From the NCBI GenBank assembly GCA_041651995.1, contig JBAZID010000002.1, positions 186,001-250,000 on the forward strand: a DNA stretch of 64,000 nucleotides. Reading direction: 5' to 3'. A model generated the notes under the pieces. That model was not told where the DNA came from. It made no database searches and saw nothing but the letters and a program-made list of their open reading frames with translations. Position numbers and translations under genes: made by a program. Source of the stretch: Sulfuricella sp. (GTDB taxonomy: Bacteria > Pseudomonadota > Gammaproteobacteria > Burkholderiales > Sulfuricellaceae). Positions within the stretch are counted from its first letter, which is position 1. The number at the start of each line of letters is the position of its first letter. Below are positions 9,758-16,441 of this stretch, piece after piece.

Positions 9758-9940
9758 AGAGTCCCCCGCGCATGCCGTCAGGCTATCATCTTGAACCTGG
9801 GGTCCAAGAGGGTCGCGGCCAGAACGCATCAGGCACATCCGCAGGGGATGCGCACAACAGCATTCTTAATAGCTACAACCAAACTTTATATATTGGTTCA
9901 AAGAATATCTAGCCTGGACGAACACCGCAGGGGACAACTC
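9758..9940 (-). ncRNA. ssrS: 6S RNA (ssrS)
   Basis: About 183 nt on the minus strand between zapA and the cyclo-ligase gene, the classical ssrS position. The 5' part (CCCCTGCGGTGTTCGTCCAG, then GCTAGAT) pairs with the 3' part (ATAGCCTGACGGCATGCGCG, then GGG). Supported pairs are CCCC/GGGG, GCG/CGC, TCGTC/GACGG and AGGCTA/TAGCCT, forming the interrupted closing stem. The internal arm CTTGGACC..AGGTTCAAG matches the hairpin that precedes the 3' closing strand in E. coli 6S RNA. The RNA mimics an open promoter and sequesters sigma-70 RNA polymerase. Ends are estimated. Confidence 0.87.
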
Positions 9941-9979
9941 GGAAAGCTGGTTGCGAAGGGTTTTTTTATTCGCAGCCTG

Positions 9980-10288
9980 CTAAAAAAGTTCATCCTGCTC
10001 CGTCATTGCCTGCTCGATCTGAGCCTGCATGGAGTTCATTCTACTCTTGAACTCTCCGATGTCAAAAGAACCGGCGATGTGGGTGTTGAGCAGTTCGTGG
10101 GTGATGTTCAGGGCGGCCATGATGGCGATGCGTTCCACCCCGATAACTTTGCCGCTATCGCGAATTTCGCGCATTTTCCGGTCGAGATAGTCCACTGACT
10201 GGAGCAGCGCTTCCTGTTCGTCCTCGGGGCAGGCAACGCGGAATTCGCGTCCCATGATGGCAACGTCCAGGCCCTTTATTTCGCTCAT
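9980..10288 (-). CDS. zapA: ZapA, Z-ring-associated protein
   Basis: A 102-aa protein that bundles FtsZ filaments. The N-terminal globular part (IKGLDVAIMGREFRVACPED) and the long C-terminal helix (residues about 55-100, MNSMQAQIEQAM) follow the ZapA pattern. It overlaps the upstream zapB-like gene by four bases and precedes 6S RNA, a conserved arrangement. Confidence 0.92.
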   Translation of the reverse strand: MSEIKGLDVAIMGREFRVACPEDEQEALLQSVDYLDRKMREIRDSGKVIGVERIAIMAALNITHELLNTHIAGSFDIGEFKSRMNSMQAQIEQAMTEQDELF

Positions 10289-10491
10289 TCGGCGGACTCC
10301 GGAATTTGTTCCATCAGCGCCTCAAGACGGGTTTGCGCACCCAGGATCTTGTCGCCCAGGAGCTTTCCCCGGTTCTGGGCGGTGGCCAGTTGCTGGCGCA
10401 ACTGAATGTTTTCGGAACGCAGCTGCTGGCACATTCGTGCGATCTGCGCGACTTTTTCTTCGAGGGATTTCAGTTCCGCTTGCATGCGCAC
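10285..10491 (-). CDS. ZapB-like small coiled-coil protein
   Basis: A 68-aa, almost entirely helical protein with heptad-like leucines (LKSLEEKVAQIARMCQQLRS). It resembles the short coiled-coil proteins encoded just before zapA in beta- and gammaproteobacteria, thought to bridge ZapA and the division apparatus. The stop overlaps the zapA start by four bases. The call rests on context, size and coiled-coil character. The 78 bp between it and cobQ hold no visible gene. Confidence 0.75.
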   Translation of the reverse strand: MRMQAELKSLEEKVAQIARMCQQLRSENIQLRQQLATAQNRGKLLGDKILGAQTRLEALMEQIPESAE

Positions 10492-10569
10492 ACTATAATT
10501 TGAAAAATCCAGCTAGGTCAACTGCTAACGCCACGTTTTAAAAGTGTTTTAACAGATTTTTTCCGGTAT

Positions 10570-12024
10570 TCAGGAAAAAATCTGATCCAGCAGGCGCCAA
10601 TCCAGATGCGCTTCCACTGCGTCGGCCATGCGCTCGATCCCCGCTTCCCGCAGGGCTTCGTAATCCTGTATGGAAGGCATCGCCAGCCCCGCCCAGCGGA
10701 GCAGCGCAGCGCATGCTTCCTGCCGGTCGAACAGGCCGTGCACATAGGTTCCGAGGATCTGGCCGTCCGCCGAGATCGCGCCGTCATTTCCGTCTTCAAG
10801 CCTCGCCGCGGGCCGGGTGAGGGCGGGCCCCGCGCTTACCCCGGCATGGATTTCATAGCCGCTCACGGCTGCATCGGCAAGCGCCAGCTTCCCGCTTACT
10901 CGCCGCAAGCGCTTCTCCTCTTTCAGCTCGGTCGCCATGTCCAGCAGACCCAGGCCGGCGCTTTCGCCCGCGCCGGATTCCAGCCCCAGCGGGTCATGGA
11001 TGCGCCGCCCCAGCATCTGGAAGCCGCCGCAGATGCCGATGAGCTTGCCTCCATAGCGCAAATGCCGCTGGATCACATTTTCCCAGCCATGTTCTCGCAG
11101 CCATTCGAGGTCGCCGCGTACGTTCTTGCTGCCCGGCAGGATGATCAGGTCGGCCCGGGGAACCGGCTCTCCGCCCATGACGAAGCGCAGATCCACATCA
11201 GGATGCAGGCGCAATGGATCGAAATCGGTGTGGTTGCTGATCCGCGGCAGCAAGGGCACGATCACCCGCAGGGGCTCGGCTGTATCGGCCCCGAATGAGA
11301 GCTTGCCGAGCCCGTCCTCGGCTTCCAGGTGCAGGCCGTGCAAATAGGGGAGCACGCCCAGAACCGGCTTGCCGGTGCGCCGCTCCAGCCACTCCAGGCC
11401 GGGCTGGAGCAGGCCGATGTCGCCACGGAAGCGGTTGATGACGAAGCCTTTCACGCGCGCCTGCTCGGCAGGGGAAAGCAGTTCCAGCGTGCCTGTCAGA
11501 TGGGCAAACACCCCGCCGCGGTCGATGTCGGCGATCAGCAGCACCGGGCAGTCCGCCGCTTCGGCAAAGCCCATGTTGGCGATGTCGTACTCGCGCAGGT
11601 TGATCTCCGCCGGGCTGCCCGCCCCTTCGACAACAACGCGGTCATAGTTCGCCCTGAGGCGCTCGAAAGACGCCAGCACGCTTCCCAGCAACTGCGGCTT
11701 GAAGCGGTGATAGGTGTCGGCATCCATGTTGCCGATGGCCTGTCCATGCACGATCACCTGGGCGCCGATATCGGTATTGGGCTTGAGCAGCACCGGGTTC
11801 ATGTCGGTATGGGGCGGGAGATGGCAGGCCTGCGCCTGCACCGCCTGCGCCCGGCCGATCTCGCCGCCGTCCTGGGTCACCGCGCTGTTCAGCGCCATGT
11901 TCTGCGGCTTGAACGGGGCGGGGCGCATGCCGCGGCGGTAGAGCACGCGGCAGATGCCCGTCACCAGCGCGCTTTTGCCCGCATCGGAAGTGCATCCCTG
12001 GATCATCAGGGCTTTTGCGTTCAT
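10570..12024 (-). CDS. cobQ: Cobyric acid synthase (CobQ/CbiP)
   Basis: Glutamine-dependent amidation of adenosylcobyrinic acid a,c-diamide at positions b, d, e and g. The 484-aa protein has an N-terminal dethiobiotin-synthetase-like nucleotide domain (IQGCTSDAGKSAL at 9-20). A C-terminal class I amidotransferase domain has the nucleophile in GICGGFQMLG (Cys332) and the His in TYVHGLFD near the end. An open frame extends far upstream, but the ATG at 12024 is chosen because it starts the family motif and gives an ATGA overlap with cobS. Last gene of the B12 operon. Confidence 0.95.
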   Translation of the reverse strand: MNAKALMIQGCTSDAGKSALVTGICRVLYRRGMRPAPFKPQNMALNSAVTQDGGEIGRAQAVQAQACHLPPHTDMNPVLLKPNTDIGAQVIVHGQAIGNMDADTYHRFKPQLLGSVLASFERLRANYDRVVVEGAGSPAEINLREYDIANMGFAEAADCPVLLIADIDRGGVFAHLTGTLELLSPAEQARVKGFVINRFRGDIGLLQPGLEWLERRTGKPVLGVLPYLHGLHLEAEDGLGKLSFGADTAEPLRVIVPLLPRISNHTDFDPLRLHPDVDLRFVMGGEPVPRADLIILPGSKNVRGDLEWLREHGWENVIQRHLRYGGKLIGICGGFQMLGRRIHDPLGLESGAGESAGLGLLDMATELKEEKRLRRVSGKLALADAAVSGYEIHAGVSAGPALTRPAARLEDGNDGAISADGQILGTYVHGLFDRQEACAALLRWAGLAMPSIQDYEALREAGIERMADAVEAHLDWRLLDQIFS

Positions 12025-12755
12025 GGCACTCCCAGAGCCAGAGAAACGAGTATGGCCGCCTCGCTCAGTTCTACCGTGGCCCCCAGCGTGTCGCCGGTCA
12101 TGCCGCCCAGGCGCCGCATCATCATCCAGCGCAGTAGCGGCCAGGCGGCAAGTGCTGTTGCCAGTGCAATCCAGCCGGGTTTTTCGGTAAAAAGAATCGC
12201 GCTTGCTACAAGCAGTAGTGCCAGTACCGCCGCCGTCCGCGGCAGATGGGTAGCCAGCGCGGAGCCCATGCCGCCAGGCCGGACATAAGGCGTGGTCAGA
12301 AGCAGCGCAAGCAGCGCCGACCGGCCCAGCACAGGGGCAAGAACCAGTGCTGGCCATGCCTCCGTCCTCAGCAAAGCCGCCAGCGCGGCGAATTTCAGCA
12401 GCAGCACAAGCATGACCGTGGAGACGGCTGCCGGACCACTGCGCGGGTCCTTCATGATGGCCAGGGTGCGCTCCCGGTCGCCGTGGCCACCCACCCAGGC
12501 ATCCGCGCTGTCGGCCAGTCCGTCGAGGTGCAGCCCGCCGGTGAGCAGCGCCCAGGCCGCAGTCAGCAGCGCGGCCTGGAGCAGGGGGTCGGCATGGCCG
12601 AGCAGGCGCTGCAGGCCCGCCAGCAGCAGACCGATCAGGAGACCGATCAGCGGGTAGGCGAGCACCGAGCGGCCCCACTCCGCCGGGCCCGGCGCAACCT
12701 TCAGGGAAACGGGCAGGCAGGTGAGAAACTGCAGGGCCAGGAGAAATGCTTTCAT
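12021..12755 (-). CDS. cobS: CobS, adenosylcobinamide-GDP ribazoletransferase (cobalamin synthase)
   Basis: Integral membrane enzyme joining adenosylcobinamide-GDP to alpha-ribazole. The 244-aa product has several hydrophobic segments and the conserved metal/substrate motif HLDGLADSADAW (about residues 76-87), followed by MKDPRSGP. The start (MKAFLLALQFLTCLP) is typical. It overlaps cobQ and is separated from cobC by about 95 bp containing a 19-bp inverted repeat. Confidence 0.94.
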   Translation of the reverse strand: MKAFLLALQFLTCLPVSLKVAPGPAEWGRSVLAYPLIGLLIGLLLAGLQRLLGHADPLLQAALLTAAWALLTGGLHLDGLADSADAWVGGHGDRERTLAIMKDPRSGPAAVSTVMLVLLLKFAALAALLRTEAWPALVLAPVLGRSALLALLLTTPYVRPGGMGSALATHLPRTAAVLALLLVASAILFTEKPGWIALATALAAWPLLRWMMMRRLGGMTGDTLGATVELSEAAILVSLALGVP

Positions 12756-12771
12756 TCTGAAAATCTCAGTT

Positions 12772-12833
12772 AACCACGGGGAACACGGGGTAATTCAATG
12801 TCTTGCACAGCTTCCCCCGTGTTCCCCGTGGTT
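12772..12833. repeat. 19-bp perfect inverted repeat between cobC and cobS
   Basis: AACCACGGGGAACACGGGG (12772-12790) is exactly complementary to 12815-12833, with a 24-nt spacer. It splits the B12 operon between cobC and cobS. No T-run follows on either strand, so it is not a standard intrinsic terminator. It could be an mRNA-processing or stability stem, or a small palindromic mobile repeat. Confidence 0.8.
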
Positions 12834-12850
12834 CAAATGCTTTTTCAGTT

Positions 12851-13468
12851 TCATGTCTCAGGGCCGCCGTGGAACAGCAGTTGCGTCAGGGCTGCGGCGC
12901 CGCTGCCGAGAATGCGGATGCGGCTGCGCCCGGCATAGGGCACGTCCAGGCAGAACATGTTGTGGATGGGAATTTGCAGCGCCTGGCAGAGGATCACGCG
13001 GTTCACGCCGCCGTGCGCCACCACCAGGAGGTGCTTGCCGGCATGGCGCAGCAGCAGGTCGTTCCAGCCCGTCGTGACGCGCGCGGCGAAAGCCGCCAGC
13101 CCCTCGCCGCCGGGCGGGGTGAAGCCGGCCGGGTCGCGCCACAGCCGGTCGAGGCAGCCGGGATCGTCTTGTGTCAGTTCCTCCGGCGTGCGGCCTTCCC
13201 ACGCGCCGAAGCCGATCTCCCCGAGGCGCGCATCGGTTTCCAGCGGGATGCCGGCGCCTGCGGCCAGCTCGGCGGCAAATCCGGCGCAGCGCTGTAGCGG
13301 GGAGCTGACTATCGTCTGCCACGGGCTTCCGCCCTGGACGGCGGCGCGCATCTGCGTCCAGCCGGTTGCGCTCAGGGGATCGTCGGTGTGGCCGCGAAAG
13401 CGGATTCCGCCCAGCGGTTCGCCATGGCGGAGCAGGTCGACGGTGGTGGTGATCGGCGAGTCGCTCAT
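12851..13468 (-). CDS. cobC: Histidine phosphatase, probable alpha-ribazole-5'-phosphate phosphatase (CobC)
   Basis: A 205-aa phosphoglycerate-mutase-like phosphatase with the catalytic LLRHGE motif at residues 12-17 and a second conserved His in VVAHGGVNR near residue 150. Within this operon the likely substrate is alpha-ribazole phosphate or adenosylcobalamin phosphate. The ATG at 13468 gives an ATGA overlap with cobT; the frame is open 66 codons further upstream but those residues are Ala/Arg/Gly-rich cobT shadow. Function is by context; the family is broad. Confidence 0.85.
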   Translation of the reverse strand: MSDSPITTTVDLLRHGEPLGGIRFRGHTDDPLSATGWTQMRAAVQGGSPWQTIVSSPLQRCAGFAAELAAGAGIPLETDARLGEIGFGAWEGRTPEELTQDDPGCLDRLWRDPAGFTPPGGEGLAAFAARVTTGWNDLLLRHAGKHLLVVAHGGVNRVILCQALQIPIHNMFCLDVPYAGRSRIRILGSGAAALTQLLFHGGPET

Positions 13469-14517
13469 GCGCCTTCCGACACGCCTGCCGCGCCGAACGT
13501 GGCCATCTGCCCATGCAGCGCGGCGGCCAGCCGCAGGATGGGCAAAGCCAGCGCCGCGCCGCTGCCCTCGCCCAGGCGCAGCCCCAGGTTCAGCAGCGGG
13601 CGGGCATCCAGCGCCTGCATCAGATGCACATAACCGGGTTCGGCCGAGGCGTGGCCGTAGAACCACCAGTTCGCCGCATCCGGGCGGATTTTTAGCGCCA
13701 CCAGGGCGGCCGCGCTGGCGATGAAGCCGTCCACCAGCACCGGCAGGCCGGCCTGGGCGCAGGCAATGTAGGCCCCGGCCAGCGCCGCGATTTCGAACCC
13801 GCCGACGTGGCGCAGGGCTTCGAGCGGGGAAGTCATGGCGGGGCGGTGCAGCGCCAGCGCTGCGTCGATGATTGTTGCCTTGCGCGCCACGCCGGCTGAA
13901 TCCAGCCCGGTGCCCGGTCCGGCAATTTCGCTGGCGCAGCGGCCCAGCAGGGCGCAGGCCAGGGCAGTGGCGGCTGTGGTGTTGGCGATACCCATCTCGC
14001 CGCCGATGAAAAGCTGCGCGCCCTCTTTCCGTGCCCGCTCTACCGCGTCGCGTCCGGCCTGCAGGGCCGCTGCCAGTTGTGTCCCGTCCATCGCCGGGCT
14101 GCGGCGGAAATTGGCGGTGCCGCTGGCCGCCTTTTGCACCACCACGCCGGGCATGGCGGCGCTGTCCGCGACGCTGCCCACGTCCACCACTTCCAGCGCG
14201 GCGCCCAGGCTGCGCGCCAGCACGCTGATCGCGGCGCCGCCGTGGGCAAAGTTGAGGATCATCTGCCCGGTCACTTCCTGCGGGAAGGCCGATACGCCTT
14301 CCGCGGCGATGCCGTGGTCGGCGGCGAACACCACGATGCGCACCCGCTCCAGGGCGGGTGTTTGCGTGCCCTGCATCCCGGCCAGGCGGATGGCGATGTC
14401 TTCCAGATCGCCGAGGGAGCCGGGCGGTTTGGTCAGCTGCGTCTGGCGCACCCGCGCCGCCTCCTGCGCGACAGGGTTCAAGGGCGCGGCCGGTGTTTCC
14501 AGCCAGGCGAAACTCAT
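13465..14517 (-). CDS. cobT: CobT, nicotinate-nucleotide:dimethylbenzimidazole phosphoribosyltransferase
   Basis: Forms alpha-ribazole phosphate, activating the lower ligand of cobalamin. The 350-aa protein contains TKPPGSLGDLEDIA near residue 30, FAADHGIAAEGVSAFP near residue 67, and GGEMGIANTTAA around residue 165, all diagnostic of the family. The start at 14517 overlaps the cobU stop by four bases. Confidence 0.95.
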   Translation of the reverse strand: MSFAWLETPAAPLNPVAQEAARVRQTQLTKPPGSLGDLEDIAIRLAGMQGTQTPALERVRIVVFAADHGIAAEGVSAFPQEVTGQMILNFAHGGAAISVLARSLGAALEVVDVGSVADSAAMPGVVVQKAASGTANFRRSPAMDGTQLAAALQAGRDAVERARKEGAQLFIGGEMGIANTTAATALACALLGRCASEIAGPGTGLDSAGVARKATIIDAALALHRPAMTSPLEALRHVGGFEIAALAGAYIACAQAGLPVLVDGFIASAAALVALKIRPDAANWWFYGHASAEPGYVHLMQALDARPLLNLGLRLGEGSGAALALPILRLAAALHGQMATFGAAGVSEGA

Positions 14518-15029
14518 ATGGGTTTTCCTTTCAAGACCAGCGGCAGGCCCGCCGCCACCAGCGTGACCCGGTCGCAGAGTTGCGCCAGCTCCTGGTGCAG
14601 GCGGCCCGCCTCGTCGCAATAGCGCCGCGTCAGTTCGCCCAGGGGGACGATGCCCATGCCGACTTCATTGCTCACCAGGATGACCCGGCCGGGCAGGGCG
14701 GGCAGGATTCCCAGCAGGGCGGCGCGTTCCCTCTGGAAAAGCGCTTCGTCGGCAATCACGTTGTTGAGCCACAGCGTCATGCAATCCACCAGCAGGCAGC
14801 GGCCGGGCGCAGCAGAATCCTGAAGCGCGGCAGCCAGCCGCACCGGCTCTTCAATCAGTTCCCACCCGGCGGGGCGGCGCTCCCGGTGATGGGCGATGCG
14901 CCCGGCCATTTCCTCGTCTCCCGCAGTCGCCGTGGCGATATAGGTGACGGCGAGGCCGGATTCCAGGGCGATCTTTTCCGCCAGGGCGCTCTTGCCCGAA
15001 CGGGCGCCGCCGAGAATCAGCTCGCGCAT
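14514..15029 (-). CDS. cobU: CobU/CobP, adenosylcobinamide kinase / guanylyltransferase
   Basis: Bifunctional enzyme that phosphorylates adenosylcobinamide and transfers GMP to it. From MRELILGGARSGKSALAEK (P-loop at about residues 6-14) the protein is 171 aa, the normal length. The frame is open upstream through the GGGAGAGGG element and a 28-bp direct duplication, so an N-terminal extension with starts at 15053 or 15131 is possible but unlikely. The duplicated segment includes the base just upstream of the chosen ATG. Confidence 0.93.
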   Translation of the reverse strand: MRELILGGARSGKSALAEKIALESGLAVTYIATATAGDEEMAGRIAHHRERRPAGWELIEEPVRLAAALQDSAAPGRCLLVDCMTLWLNNVIADEALFQRERAALLGILPALPGRVILVSNEVGMGIVPLGELTRRYCDEAGRLHQELAQLCDRVTLVAAGLPLVLKGKPI

Positions 15030-15120
15030 ATCAAAACAGGCGCCTTTGTCCATCGCTTCCTCTCCCCCTGCGGGAGAGGATTGAGGAGAGGGTATCAAAA
15101 CAGGCGCCTTTGTCCATCGC
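15029..15120. repeat. 28-bp perfect direct repeats flanking an interspersed element, at the cobU 5' end
   Basis: TATCAAAACAGGCGCCTTTG plus TCCATCGC occurs at 15029-15056 and again, identical, at 15093-15120. Exactly one GGGAGAGGG element (15057-15092, 36 bp) lies between the copies. This looks like a tandem 64-bp duplication or a long target-site-like duplication created with the element. Confidence 0.9.
15057..15092. repeat. Interspersed GGGAGAGGG element, copy 2
   Basis: 36 bp, TTCCTCTCCCCCTGCGGGAG followed by AGGATTGAGGAGAGGG. The two halves (CCTCTCCC and GGGAGAGG) form a short inverted repeat. Flanked by the 28-bp direct repeats described at 15029-15120. Confidence 0.85.
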
Positions 15121-15127
15121 GCGCCCT

Positions 15128-15715
15128 TCACAGGTCCACGCCCTTCTGTGCCTTGATCCCGGCGCGGTAGGCATGTTTCACGTCGCTGATTTCAGATACG
15201 GTGTCGGCCAGCTCGACCAGCTCCGGCGAGGCGCCGCGTCCGGTAACGACGACGTGCTGCATGGGCGGGCGGGCCTTGATGGCGTCGAGCACGGCAGCCT
15301 GGTCGAGGTAGCCGTAGCTCAGCAGGTAGGTGAGTTCGTCCAGCACCACCAGGTCGAGAGACGGATCGGCCAGCATGCGCTGCGCGACCTGCCAGCCGCG
15401 CCGGGCGGTGGCAATGTCCTGTTCGCGGTCCTGGGTGTCCCAGGTGAAACCGTCGCCGAGCACCTGCCATTCCACGCCGGGCTGGCGGCTGAAGAAGGCT
15501 TCTTCTCCGGTGTCGGTGCGGCTCTTGATGAACTGGGCCACGCCCGCTTTCATGCCGTGGCCCAGGGCGCGGGCGACCATGCCGAAGGCGGACGAACTTT
15601 TGCCCTTGCCGTTGCCGGTGAGCACCAGCAGCAAGCCGCGTTCGGCGCTGGCGCGGGCGATGCTCGCGTCGATCAGCGCCTTTTTGCGCGTCATGCGGGT
15701 TTTGTGGCCGATCAA
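15128..15715 (-). CDS. cobO: CobO, corrinoid adenosyltransferase
   Basis: ATP:cob(I)alamin / cob(I)yrinic acid a,c-diamide adenosyltransferase of the CobA/BtuR type. The 195-aa protein has an N-terminal basic stretch, the atypical P-loop VLTGNGKGKSSSAFG at about residues 31-45, and VVLDELTYLLSYGYL near residue 125. All match the family. A second in-frame ATG at 15694 is an alternative start. It lies in the riboswitch-led B12 operon between btuM and cobU. Confidence 0.94.
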   Translation of the reverse strand: MIGHKTRMTRKKALIDASIARASAERGLLLVLTGNGKGKSSSAFGMVARALGHGMKAGVAQFIKSRTDTGEEAFFSRQPGVEWQVLGDGFTWDTQDREQDIATARRGWQVAQRMLADPSLDLVVLDELTYLLSYGYLDQAAVLDAIKARPPMQHVVVTGRGASPELVELADTVSEISDVKHAYRAGIKAQKGVDL

Positions 15716-15736
15716 AATAAATGTCCTTCACCATTG

Positions 15737-15774
15737 CTCCCTCTCCCCCCGCGGGAGAGGGTTGGGGAGAGGGA
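15737..15774. repeat. Interspersed GGGAGAGGG element, copy 3
   Basis: CTCCCTCTCCCCCCGCGGGA then GAGGGTTGGGGAGAGGGA, in the btuM-cobO gap. It is followed 26 bp later by a fourth copy in the same gap, giving tandem stem-forming elements that may affect operon mRNA stability. Confidence 0.85.
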
Positions 15775-15800
15775 AAGCGCCGGGTTAATCAGCCGGAGCG

Positions 15801-15840
15801 CCCTCTCCCCCAGCCCCTCCCCCGCGAGGGGGGAGGGGGG
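15801..15840. repeat. Interspersed GGGAGAGGG element, copy 4
   Basis: CCCTCTCCCCCAGCCCCTCC then CCCGCGAGGGGGGAGGGGGG. It is bracketed by a short inverted repeat (GCCGGGTTAAT at about 15777-15788 and ATTAACCGGC at 15844-15853). The right-hand arm overlaps the btuM stop codon. Confidence 0.8.
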
Positions 15841-15844
15841 CGAA

Positions 15845-16414
15845 TTAACCGGCATGCTGCGCATCCCCGTGCCAGCTGGCGACGGCGACATGAATCACCG
15901 TGGCCAGGCCGATGTAGGCGGCCATGGTCGACAGCGTGCGGGGGAAGAACGCCACCAGACGCGGGAAAAACTCGCCCAGACTGGGCGCGGCAAATTCTCC
16001 GGAGAAGAAATAAAATCCCCCGCTGGAAAACAGTTCAGCCAGCAGCGCGCCTGCCAGCGCGCAGCCCAGCAGCCAGGGCAGCGCGGACCAGGACAGGCGA
16101 TGGTGGCGGGCATAGACGCGGCCAGCCAGGAACAGGGAGGCATAGGCCGGGATCAGCAGCCAGTAGGCCGGAGAAATGCAGAAGTCGCTCACCCCGCCCC
16201 AGGTGATGGCGGCGTAATCGATCAGCACGGCCCCCAGCATCAGGGCGGGCGCTATCCACAGGGAACGCAGATAGAAGCCAACAATGAAAAACACCGCCCA
16301 TGAGGCATCGGGCAGGGAATGCAGCGTTGCCCAGTGATGGCTGCGCGTGAGGGCCATCAGCAGGGCAAGGGCGAAGCCGATAGCGAGTTGCTGGCGGGTA
16401 GTCAGGGATAACAT
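15845..16414 (-). CDS. btuM: BtuM-type cobalamin transporter (solitary ECF S-component)
   Basis: A 189-aa integral membrane protein with about six hydrophobic segments, placed directly after btuB in a cobalamin-riboswitch operon. In betaproteobacteria this position is filled by BtuM, an S-component-like inner-membrane vitamin B12 transporter. The motif GVSDFCISPAYW places a cysteine at residue 79, matching Cys80 of Thiobacillus denitrificans BtuM, which ligates cobalt and supports decyanation of cyanocobalamin. Homology is recognised from memory of the family, size and motif, without alignment. Confidence 0.82.
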   Translation of the reverse strand: MLSLTTRQQLAIGFALALLMALTRSHHWATLHSLPDASWAVFFIVGFYLRSLWIAPALMLGAVLIDYAAITWGGVSDFCISPAYWLLIPAYASLFLAGRVYARHHRLSWSALPWLLGCALAGALLAELFSSGGFYFFSGEFAAPSLGEFFPRLVAFFPRTLSTMAAYIGLATVIHVAVASWHGDAQHAG

Positions 16415-16441
16415 GAGGGACTCCTTGGTTTTGCGGGTTGA

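Noticed and set aside
9655..10198. Plus-strand open frames between the cyclo-ligase gene and zapA
   Set aside because: They overlap the 6S RNA on the other strand and have no protein-like features.
12025..12678. N-terminal extension of cobQ by over 200 codons
   Set aside because: The extra sequence is Arg/Gly/Pro-rich and lies over cobS in another frame; the ATG at 12024 starts the family motif and couples to cobS.
15030..15131. N-terminal extension of cobU through the repeat element
   Set aside because: The added residues derive from the repeat and its flanking duplication; the normal CobU start is the ATG at 15029.
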